A stretch of DNA of 64,000 nt from Agarophyton chilense. Its lineage: Eukaryota; Rhodophyta; Florideophyceae; Gracilariales; Gracilariaceae. Location of the stretch: positions 124,001-188,000 of the forward strand of contig JARGXX010000037.1 in assembly GCA_030374765.1 (NCBI GenBank). Reading direction: 5' to 3'. Positions within the stretch are counted from its first letter, which is position 1. Every line of letters begins with the position of its first letter. A program made the translations under genes and the position numbers. Positions 1 through 8,978 of the stretch are shown here, piece after piece. A model generated the notes under the pieces. It had not been told where the DNA came from. It searched no databases and worked only from the letters and a program-made list of their open reading frames with translations.

Positions 1-3000
1 GTGATGGTGGGCTAACCGCATGGCGGGTATAAATACCGCTGCGCGGCGCCCGTAAGGGTAGCTGGCCGCGAGGGCCAGGTGTTTCCGGCATTGCCGGTGG
101 TTCCGATAAAGTCGGTATATCGGAGAGACCCCGTGAGGGGTGCGGTACCACGGCGGGGCGTGGTGCCACCGTTGTACCCGTGGTATCCGAGGCCGTTTCG
201 ACGGGGGCTGATGCGTTTTCCGCCTGCGGCGGTGGGGCGGCTACGATGCGGTCTTGTGAAAGACGTTCGTGGTCGCCGTTCTTGTCCACCACAACGGTGC
301 CGGGGAGAGAGGACACGACCCGGAACGGACCTTCGGAGACAGACGAGAGCTTGTGACGCTTGTCGGTCCGGGGGTTGTGGTACTCCCGGCGAACGAACAC
401 GTAGGTTCCCGGCTTGGGCGGTGCCGGTAGTGGTCCGCGTAAGCGGTTATCAGAATCCCGCTTGTAGGCGGCCTGGGCACGTTCCATGGACTTCCGGGCG
501 ACTGGTTTGAGCTTGGTAAGCCAGGTCTTCCACTTGAGGCGGTATTGACCCACAGATGGGAAAGAGTTGACCTTGTGTTGGGGTTCGACCGCCAATGGCG
601 GGGGTGTCCTGGAGAGCACAAGCTCGAAGGGAGTCAGACCGGTTGTCCGGTGAACCTGCGTGTTGTAGGCGTAGGTGATAGCATCAGAATAAATGTCCCA
701 CGTCATTGGGTGATCGGATACGTAGGAGCGTAGCGACGCGAGTAGGGTGCGGTTGAAGCGTTCCACCTGCCCGTTTGTTTGTGGGTGGTAGGTGGTAGTG
801 AACAGGTTCTTGACGTCGAGAATGCGGCAGACGTCCTGAAAGAACTTAGAGGCGAACTGCTTACCGTTATCGGATAGAACCTCTATCGGAGGGCCATAAA
901 CGAACGCCCAGTGCGTAACGAAGGCGTTCGCAACCGTGAAAGCGGTAATCTTCCGTAAAGGTACGGTGCGCACCAGCTTTGAAAAGCGGTCCGTGATAAC
1001 CAAGAGGAACTTGTTTCCCTTGCGCGTCTTGAGTAGAGGCCCGAAAATGTCGATTGCGACAAACTCGAGGGGCGCCCTTGCGGGGAAAAGCTTCATCCGT
1101 TTGGAGTGCTTCCGGAATTTCACCCGGTTCTTTGCGCATTGGGTGCAGAACTGCACCGTAGCGTAGCAATCCACCGCCATAGCGGGCCAATAAAAGTCCC
1201 TCCGCAGGGTTAGATAAAGTTTTCTCCCACCGGAGTGTCCCCCGAGGGTCGGGTAGTGTGAGAGGTGGAGCACCCTGGTTTGCAGGGTGTGCGGGACCAC
1301 GATCTGAGATCGGTGGTCCACCGTCCGAACGAGGTACCCGATGTCGTTTACCTCGAACGTGAGGTCCTCTCCACCGTTTAGGCGGGCCCGTATGCGCGTG
1401 CAGAACGGGTCGCCGAACTGTTCTCGGATCATCTCCTCGGTGGAGATGGGTACAAAGGTCCCGGGTACGGGTGTTTCATTCTCGCGCGCTGCGAGTAGCT
1501 CATCCATTTCCATGGTGTCTTCCCCGGTTTCGGGCCAATCCGACTCCGTCGGTGTTTCCCCTTCCAAGGTAAAGCACGGGATCTCGTCGACCTCCGGGTC
1601 GGCAAGTGCTTCACCTGTCGTAGGTAATCGAGAGAGGGCGTCTGCTTGGGTGTTCTGGACACCCTTTTTGTAGACGACCTCGAAGTCGAATTCCGCTAAG
1701 CGGAGGCGCCACCGCATTAAGCGGCCAGAAGGATCTGCGATGTTCAGCAGCCACCTCAACGAGGCATGGTCCGTGTACACGGTGAAATGAACGCCCATGA
1801 GGTATGGGCGCAGAGTGGATAGCGCCCAGACCACTGCCAGGCACTCCTTCTCGGAGACCGAGTAGTTGCGCTCGTGGACGTTCAGCATGCGGGACCAATA
1901 GCCAATTGGTTTGCGTTCCCCCTCGGGGGTGGTTTGGAACAGTGCGCAGCCCACCTGGAGGTCGCTGGCGTCGGTGTCGATGGAGTAGGGAAGCCCAGGT
2001 TTGGGCAAGGATAGGATGGGAGCTGTCGTAACTGCCTTAATCAAGGAGCGAAAAGATTCCGACTGATCGGTGGTAAATGGCGCAAGCTTTGGTGGCTGGC
2101 CCTTCCGCAGTAGCGCGTTTAGCGGAGCGGCGATATCCGAGAAACTCGGTATAAACCGTCGATAGACGTTGACCAGACCTAAAAAGGATCGGAGCTCCGT
2201 TTGAGTACGGGGCTCCTTCGCCTCACAGAGGGACTTGATACGAACTTGTTCGATCATTAACCGTCCTGGACGGATGACGTGCACGAGATACTTCACCGTG
2301 TCGGTGAAGAAATCGCACTTCCTCAACTTGAGGGTTTTTCCTGCGTCTCGCAGTACGGTCATCACGTCCCGCACGTGGGTCAGGTGATCGTCCAGGTTTC
2401 TGGAAAAGACAATGATGTCGTCCAAGTAGACAAGGCACGTGCGCCACTTGAAACGCGACATCAGTATGTCTATTGCCATTTGAAAGGTGGCCGGTGCATT
2501 GGTTAAACCAAACGGCATCCGCTTGAAGTGGTAGGAACCCGAGTGGCAAACAAACGCGGTTTTGGCTCGGTCCTCCTCCCGGACTGGGACTTGCCAGTAG
2601 CCCCAGTTAGCATCCAGAGCCGTAAACACGGTAGCGTCCCCGAGCGAGTCTATACACTCGTCCATGCGCGGAATCGGGTAGGTGTCCCTCACGATGACGG
2701 CATTGAGGCGGCGGTAGTCAACGCAAAACCGCCACGTGCCGTCAGCCTTGAGAGCCAGCACCACCGGTGAAGCCCAAGGAGATTGGGCGGGCTCGATGAC
2801 TCCAGCACGGAGCATCTTGTCTACCTGAAATTCTTCCTCCTCCAGAGCTTTCGGTCCCGCCCTGTAAGGGGGTTGTGCAACCGGACGTGCGTCCGGTAGC
2901 AAGTCTATCCGATGTTCTGTTGTATTGATCTCACCCAGTGAGCCGTCCCACATTGTGGTAAACTCGCGTAGCATTCCGCGTAAGCGGTCCCGGTGTGAGA

Positions 3001-4180
3001 CCGGTACATGACTCAGGTCCAGGTCCTCGAGGGCCTTAATCGGGTCTATCTTATCGTAGCTCGTAGGCTGTGCCCTGGTGTCAGGTGTGGGAACCGACGA
3101 GGTCGGAAATGCATCCATCTTGACGGTTTTATCGAGCGCCAACTGCTGTGCCTCCCCGGAGGTTTCTGCACCGGATACCGAGAGACCATCCTCGGTAGAG
3201 GAAGTTATTCCGAGTACTTCGGCAGCCGTCACCTTTGTAGGGAGCATCGCGAGCGGGTGCGGCGTCACAGACCCAATGACTTGGTTCTTTGCCAGCGTCT
3301 GGGGAGCCTTTCCCAGATTGGCAACCAACACCCTGAAAGGGGAATTCGGCGTGACTTGCACGATTCCGTTCGCAACGGTTAACTGAAATTTCCCGTACAA
3401 CGAGGGCAAGGGCTGAACAACCCGAAGACCGTGTTGACGGGAATTGACTGAAACCATAACCTGGCTCTCCGGGGGTATGGTGACTGACGAGGCAACGTGT
3501 ACCTTCGTAGAATCCTGGTTCGCCGGTGTGGGTTCCTGCGCAGCAGGTAGAGGAACGTGTTTCCTCGATGCCCGCTTCAGCTGTTGAAGAACAATGGGGA
3601 CGGTCGATCCGTCCTCAAGTTCCACCTTCTTAAGGCGTGGGCGGATGGCGTCGACAAACCTGTCGCAGTATTCACATCCCAGTATAACTGGCGCGGCCAG
3701 CGAGCGGCACACAATAAAAGTTAGTTTAACCACCATCCGCCCTAGCCTGACGACCAGGTCGATCACACCAACCGTTTTCAACGGGTTGTTATTGGCGTCT
3801 GAGACGTCGGGTACCATTTCAGAACGGATGAGTGACCGCAATGGCGGGGGTAAAACCGATTCCACAATAAAGTTCGGCCCAGCACCTGTATCCAGGACAG
3901 TGAGATATCTCACCATAAACTGCTTGTGCAGACCAAGGTCAGCGTAAACCTTGTAGTTACGCTTGGCCATTACCAAGACTCTATCCAGGATCCGGTTATT
4001 TTTAATCCGTATCCACGGTCGACGCAGAACACCGAGGTGTTTAGAGTCCGCGTCTGCGGTGTCCTTCCTTGTCATGTTTTTCACCGGGGAGCGAGGCATC
4101 GGCGCCTCGGGCGTCGTCAGCCCCAACTCTGAGGACGCCTCTCCCGAAGGGGAGACTCCCTCTATTCTTTTCCCTGTACA
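1..4180 (-). CDS. Pol polyprotein of element A (protease-RT-RNase H-integrase), partial
   Basis: This is a large minus-strand frame, open at the left edge, in the -1 register relative to Gag. Protease shows LDTGAGPNF near 3890. RT has the SPWASPVVL and MPFGLTNAPATFQ blocks and the YLDD active site near 2420. RNase H shows SIDTDAS near 1975 and YTDH near 1775. Integrase shows an H-H-C-C zinc region near 1240-1130, the first catalytic Asp in DIFGPL near 1050, the second in SDNGKQF near 865 and the Glu in VERFNRTL near 755. The C-terminal tail to base 1 is proline- and alanine-rich. There is no own start codon close to the Gag stop. Expression by -1 frameshifting from Gag is therefore expected. 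Confidence 0.85.
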
Positions 4181-5520
4181 GGGTCCTGGTCGGGCGAAGG
4201 CCCGACTTCCTCGGCAACGAGTGCATGATTCCGTTGCATGGTAGCTACCGTAGGAGCGGGTTGAGATCCACCAGCGTGGTTTGGCGCTGGTGCGGCACGT
4301 GCCGGCTGAGCCGGTTTGTCCCGAGAATTCGGAGTGTGAGCCAATGCGTTGGGGAAGTCCGTCTTCGCACGGAGATATGACGTGAGTGGCACGGAGCCCT
4401 TCTCATGCGGGGAGAGGGCTTCGTAATTATCCACCACTCGCGCCATATCGCGTAGCGATAAAAGGCATTGCGGGGAGGTGTGCCTGCGCTCGTAGCACAA
4501 GTGGCACACCAACGTCACTCCCGCGTTTCGCGGTACGGCATTCTGAGCATCGGTGTATCTTCCGGGTTCCCGGTTTCCAACCCATCCAGGGCGCTGACTT
4601 CGTGTCATTCCGTTTGAGTACGGCATACGGGGGGCCGGAGTGCGGCGGTCATTAAGATAAAAGACCTGCCCGTTCTCCGTGTCCCTTGCCGTTGAGTCAA
4701 CCGAGCCATCCGTCGTAGACGGTAATTCCGTTGTCGGAATAGATAAACCATCGTGATGGATGACATTTGTATTGTCATAACCCTGTTTAGGGATGCCATC
4801 CGTCGCAAATGACGGTGAAGAAGAGTCCGACTCAAGCAGCAAAGCCTTAGCGGCCTTCGACCGGGTTCCCGGATTCCATGCACGAAGTGCATCTCCCTCT
4901 GCGCGGGCAAACTGTACGAGTTCAAGGTAGGTCACCTTCGGCTCTTGTTCCCTGTAACGGGCGACAAGAGTCTTGATGGCTGGATCCAAGCCATCAATGA
5001 ACATCGTACAGCGTTCCCCAGCGGGGTATACATTACCACAACGGTGGAAAGCCTTATTCAGGCGTATTGAGTAATCGGTCTCGAGCTCGCCGGAGCGTTG
5101 TCGAGTGTCTCGCAAAGCGAGTATTGCCGCTTGTATCGCGGAGTTGGTTGCGTAGAAACGCAGGAGGTACTGCACGGCCTCGGGCCAGCAGGTCACACCT
5201 CCTTCAGAGGCTCGCGACGAGCCCCGGACCGACAAAAACTGATCTTCAGCGACACCCCGTAGAAAGTACGGTAGCGCCACGTAGGCTTGTCCTTCGTTCA
5301 TTCCGAGTATATCGGCTTCCGCTACAAAGCGGTGTAGGAAATCCAAGACCAGAATTGGATCATCCCCAGTAAACGACTGGTTACGAAGTGAAACCTGCAT
5401 CCGCTTGATGCAGTCTTTCACTTTATCCGTGTCACGCGGTGTCCGACCTAAAGAGGAATCTTCTAGCCGGTAATACCGGTAGGACAGGAGTGTCCTGTAG
5501 AGAGTGTTGGTGGGCTTCAA
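4162..5520 (-). CDS. Gag capsid/nucleocapsid frame of element A
   Basis: The frame has about 450 codons. It begins with a motif rich in YRYYRL shared with element C, then has a capsid-like helical region and ends with one CCHC zinc knuckle (CHLCYERRHTSPQC, C-x2-C-x4-H-x4-C). The first possible codon is TTG overlapping the stop of the upstream frame, so independent initiation is unlikely. The frame is in the -1 register to the upstream N-terminal frame and is open up to about 5610. It is homologous along its length to 16109-17410 of element C. It probably packages element RNA as part of a Gag or Gag-Pol precursor. Confidence 0.75.
   Translation of the reverse strand: MKPTNTLYRTLLSYRYYRLEDSSLGRTPRDTDKVKDCIKRMQVSLRNQSFTGDDPILVLDFLHRFVAEADILGMNEGQAYVALPYFLRGVAEDQFLSVRGSSRASEGGVTCWPEAVQYLLRFYATNSAIQAAILALRDTRQRSGELETDYSIRLNKAFHRCGNVYPAGERCTMFIDGLDPAIKTLVARYREQEPKVTYLELVQFARAEGDALRAWNPGTRSKAAKALLLESDSSSPSFATDGIPKQGYDNTNVIHHDGLSIPTTELPSTTDGSVDSTARDTENGQVFYLNDRRTPAPRMPYSNGMTRSQRPGWVGNREPGRYTDAQNAVPRNAGVTLVCHLCYERRHTSPQCLLSLRDMARVVDNYEALSPHEKGSVPLTSYLRAKTDFPNALAHTPNSRDKPAQPARAAPAPNHAGGSQPAPTVATMQRNHALVAEEVGPSPDQDPVQGKE
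4168..4174 (-). promoter_or_regulatory. Candidate -1 frameshift heptamer at the Gag/Pol overlap (element A)
   Basis: On the sense (minus) strand the bases are GGGAAAA, placed in the Gag frame as G GGA AAA, followed by GAA and the Gag stop TAG. This fits X XXY YYZ exactly. Pol is open in the -1 frame through and upstream of the site. Just 3' of it in the sense direction the DNA folds into further short stems. Recoding is inferred from this arrangement. Confidence 0.65.
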
Positions 5521-6251
5521 GGGTTTGAGGCCCGGATGTCGCCGACCCTTGGGGCGCGACCGGATGGCCCCGTAGTGGCAGAGGACCCCTTTGAGCGGGA
5601 AGAGCGCCCATTACGATCCTGTGGGTCATCGCTCACCGACGAAACGGAACTCTTCGAGTCACTCAGTTCACCGTCCGACTCAGATGATGAGTCGGACGGG
5701 TGTCCGTGCTTACGGTTAGAATCCCGGTTCTTCCGGCTCTTCCGGTTCCGCGACTGGGTCTCTCGATGAGAGACAACCGGTCTAGCCGCGTTCGCGGGCG
5801 AGGTTAACGTCCTCTCGACCGACTCAAGTCGGCTTCGGAGACGCTCGAAGCGATTCTCCATACCTTCTGCGAAGGAAGACGGAGCGCCAAAACACTCGAG
5901 TAGTGTATTGACGTCCGACCGCAATACGCGGATATCCTCGGCTGACTCACTTGGAGGGGGGTTAGCGAGGCTTCCTCGTAAAGAGGTGAACTCCCTCGAG
6001 AGGGCATTGTGAGCAGCCCGCAGGGAGCGGAGCTGCTCTTCCAAGCGTACAATCCGCGCTTGGTCGACCAACCGCGGAGGCGGAGAAACCACAGTTGCGA
6101 CGGTCGTTAACCCGGAATCGGGCTGCGGATCTTTAGTGCCGGTGACTGGCATCTCCCGGGAATCCGGTGTTGGAGCCAGGGCCTGTGGAACATTAGTGCC
6201 CCTGGCATCACCGCTTTGGCGGGAACGGCTGCGTGTTGCAGGAGGCTCCAT
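5517..6251 (-). CDS. N-terminal Gag frame of element A (coiled coil and SR-rich)
   Basis: About 244 codons run from the first ATG at 6251; a longer reading would need a GTG. Visible parts are a basic Arg/Ser-rich start, a coiled coil (VDQARIVRLEEQLRSLRAAH), a second heptad region, then a basic block and an acidic serine-rich tail (SDSSSESDGELSDSKSS). It ends in TGA where the capsid frame is already open one base back. Element C has the same parts (15259-16139). Two sense-strand heptamers of X XXY YYZ type lie in the overlap: A AAG GGG (5592-5586) and A AAC CCT next to the stop. Either recoding or an old indel could explain the split. Confidence 0.6.
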   Translation of the reverse strand: MEPPATRSRSRQSGDARGTNVPQALAPTPDSREMPVTGTKDPQPDSGLTTVATVVSPPPRLVDQARIVRLEEQLRSLRAAHNALSREFTSLRGSLANPPPSESAEDIRVLRSDVNTLLECFGAPSSFAEGMENRFERLRSRLESVERTLTSPANAARPVVSHRETQSRNRKSRKNRDSNRKHGHPSDSSSESDGELSDSKSSVSSVSDDPQDRNGRSSRSKGSSATTGPSGRAPRVGDIRASNP

Positions 6252-7210
6252 TCTAGGCGGTTTCCTTGGCAATGCCAACACCGTCTCGACGGAAGAATAG
6301 AAAGCAAACCGGTGAGACCGGAGAAAACCCGTTAAACGGAAAACAACATCTGAGAGGACACAAGCGGTCTTGACTTCTAAGTCGGGAGACCAATTGGTAG
6401 GACAATGCCCCCAAGGGGGAAAACCTAAGAAGACGTCCGGATCTTCCTCTCACGAGGTAACCGGCGCGGTAGAGCCCTCCCAGGGATCGGCGCGCAATGC
6501 CGGGTGTAAGCCGGAGCCGAACTGTCGCGACGGGCGCAGGGAGGCTGAAAGAAGCCGAGAATATCCGCCGAAGCGGTGCTTGCGTATTCTCTGAGGAGGC
6601 AAAACCCACGAGAGTGGCGAGCGCGACAGGTGTCAGTGCGAGCCGCAAGAGCGAGAATTGCCCAATGAAGGGGAGGAAAAGGGAAGGAAAATGGGAACGG
6701 AGGCAAGAGGGCGAGGTTGACCACGAGTCGCAAGAGGGGACTCGGGAATAGCCGGCACTGCCGGGTGTAGCAAACCGTATACACGGGCGGAACCACGAAA
6801 GTGGGAATAGATACCCAACACACGAAGGCTGCTTGAACGTCCAAGGGGGCTGGGAAGCCCTGCACCACGGGAAATCCCTCCGCAAGGAGTTGTATATCCG
6901 CGCAGGCGGTTCGACCCAGAGCCAAGATCTGGAAGACCAAGATCACCCTTGTTGGGGTGACTTTACTGGACGGGCGGCCGCGAGGCCGGCGGCCTAAGTA
7001 CTGTAGTCACCGTAGAATACAATAAATAAAGTCTATCCTAAATAGCTAAATGTCCGTCTAACAAAGGGGCCAATCTGGCGGCCACGTGTCGCGCGGGCGC
7101 TGCGGCCACGTGTACGGCACCCGGTCCCGCCGGTGCATCACCGGCGTTTCGGCAACGCCGTGAAAACGGATTACTCCTACTCATAACGAGGTTGCACGCC
7201 GGAGGCTACG
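6252..7210 (-). other. Leader and probable 5' LTR of element A
   Basis: No credible protein is seen. In sense order there are two CACGTG boxes (7107-7112 and 7083-7088), an AT-rich TATA-like stretch (about 7032-7017) and a probable LTR end CTACA at 7006-7002. The end resembles the ACTACA ends of the element C LTRs. The outer LTR boundary is not found because the second LTR is outside the window. The leader 6252-7001 is very dense in short hairpins, for example 6976-6987, 6878-6889 and 6793-6804. Confidence 0.45.
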
Positions 7211-7364
7211 GAAAAAACTTAAGTCCCCAAAAACCTCCCTGGAGGACGTTGCTCTTCATGTGTTTCTATTGTTGCTCTCGGCTTCGTTGCGTGCCGATCT
7301 AATTTGTTGCTTTCTGTCCTTTCGCTTCTGTTCTTCAGGAACGTCGTTTTCATTGCATTGTCTT

Positions 7365-7602
7365 CTTTCGCCCTTTTAGGGGTTGCGTTGCTGACACATT
7401 TCATTGTGTCCCATTCCGAATTCTCTGCAATTCAATACATCTTTAATTCAGATTGGACTCTTCTACAATCTTATATTGTCTCCTTTCGCCCTTTCAGGGG
7501 GTTTCGTTGCTGACACATTGCATTGTGTCCCATTCCGAATTCTCTGCAAGCCTATACATCTTTAATTCAGATTGGTCTCTTCTACAATCTCACTTCTCCC
7601 CC
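7365..7602. repeat. Tandem duplication, period 119 bp, ending in a C run
   Basis: Two copies of about 119 bp lie head to tail. The block beginning ccattccgaattctctgcaa starts at 7411 and again at 7530. The copies differ at scattered positions, and the second is followed by a run of 13 C (7598-7610). It sits just 3' (in sense) of the copia fragment and may be part of that element's 3' end or LTR. Confidence 0.75.
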
Positions 7603-7740
7603 CCCCCCCCAGTTGCATGACGTAGTTCAAGCAACTTACGTCCAAGTTTCACTGTTCAAAGCAAACGTCCGGTGAGGAGGAAGGTTTAGTACTCCTGTCG
7701 CTGCAATTCGATTCAGTAGCTTGTGTGATATGGGTTTTTA

Positions 7741-8970
7741 TTATGTCAGCGCGTCGGCAATGTTTGCTCTGCCTTGAATCCTGCGTAGCACATCAAGTCC
7801 TCTTGTTTCAAACGAATCTTGTATTCGTTGCACTGTTTTTCGCAATCTGTATTCTTTTCCTTCATGTAAAGTGGTGATTGTATCAAAGAGACCCTTTGAG
7901 TCAACGTTAAGTGCATGTTTGAAATTATCCTCAGGCAATACCGATTTCATTGCGCATTTGATATGATAGCCACGGTCGTCAGCGTCTGTACACGCCAGGA
8001 TCTCTGCACCATAAGAAGAGTACGACACTCTGCGTTGCTTCGAACTTGCCCAGTCAACAAGATGATATGTTGTAGCATCTCCTTCAAGCGTGCGATATCG
8101 TATGCCAGTTAGCAGGTCTGTTTAACCATACTGTTGTGAAGAACTTACGTTGAAAGCTGCATCAGAAAACGAAACCAATTCTGCTTCAACAATAGTACCC
8201 TGCGGTCGCAGAAACATTATGCATGGGTCTAATCGTTTCAGATCTGCCAAGATCTTATTTTCATCAACTAAGTATTTCACTGTCAGTCTTGCTAGCCACT
8301 GTTGCATAAATAATCCAACATATGCTACCTGTGGGAGCGCACCGCCGCCCAACCATATCCGTTCACCAGCTAATCTGCGATATACTTTCCTTCCACATTC
8401 TGTTGCACACTCTTGCTGCATAGATCTTCGAGCCTTTCTGATACTAATTGAATTAATGGCATCAAGGTATTCCTGCAATGATAGTTGGATATGGAAGTCA
8501 GGGGACTGTAGAATTCTAATTCCATTGAACCTAACTTCATCATCGATAATAGCTTTGCTGATTTGAAATCGTTTCCCAAGGTCATCAGAAAAGCTCTGCA
8601 TTGTCTCCATGGATCCAGCCATGAGTAGATCGTCGGTCTGTTTTGCGACAATTAGTGTGATCTGACTGTTCTGCTTCTTAAGAAAGAATAACTGACCCAC
8701 ACCGTATACTCTCTCAAATCGGGCGTCTGCTAGCATCCAACCTTCGATAACTTGTGCACATTGTCTTCCAGCTTCGCTAATACCGTAGGGTAGCTTGACT
8801 AGTTTCCATAATACTCCACGTTTCTTTTTCCATTCGGGCGGTGGGCGAACATAAAGGTCTCTCGTAATTGGACCGCATTGTAGGTAAGCTCCTTTTACGT
8901 CAATGCAACCAATTCTGAACCTCATAAACGTAGCCAGAGACAACAACATGCGTATCAAGTGAAACTGCGC
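7741..8970 (-). pseudogene. Ty1/copia-type Pol fragment (RT and RNase H)
   Basis: The minus strand encodes a copia-type reverse transcriptase: DVKGAYLQ, then LYVRPPPEW, LPYGISEAGRQC and the active-site region QTDDLLMAG. The RNase H part follows in the same frame with WASSKQRRVSYSSYGAEI, LNVDSKGLFD and RIQGRANIADALT. One in-frame TAA at 8122-8124 interrupts it, just after SSSQQYG. The N-terminal half (integrase, Gag) is missing. The break lies near 8970, where element B begins on the other strand. A dead fragment; which insertion cut which cannot be decided here. Confidence 0.8.
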
Positions 8971-8978
8971 GCTCCAAG

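Larger units (their letters stand above)
1..7210 (-). mobile_element. Element A: Ty3/gypsy-type LTR retrotransposon, cut by window edge
   Basis: Reading on the minus strand the order is probable 5' LTR (about 7210-7002), leader, two Gag frames, then Pol with protease, RT, RNase H and integrase in the Ty3/gypsy order. The element leaves the window at base 1, so its 3' LTR and any antisense frame or chromodomain are not visible. Base composition is more GC-rich than the host genes, and the sequence is full of small perfect hairpins. Its Pol frame could be followed without a stop, unlike elements B and C, so it is the youngest or best-preserved copy here. The right boundary is approximate. Confidence 0.85.

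Noticed and set aside
79-4380. Many plus-strand open frames across element A (for example 3008-3382, 3594-3947)
   Set aside because: They are mirror images of the minus-strand Pol and Gag frames. The minus strand carries all the family motifs.
6253-6885. A 210-codon minus-strand frame in the leader of A
   Set aside because: It lies upstream of Gag in hairpin-rich leader sequence, has low-complexity Pro/Arg/Ser/Phe composition and matches nothing. No ATG near its start is favoured.
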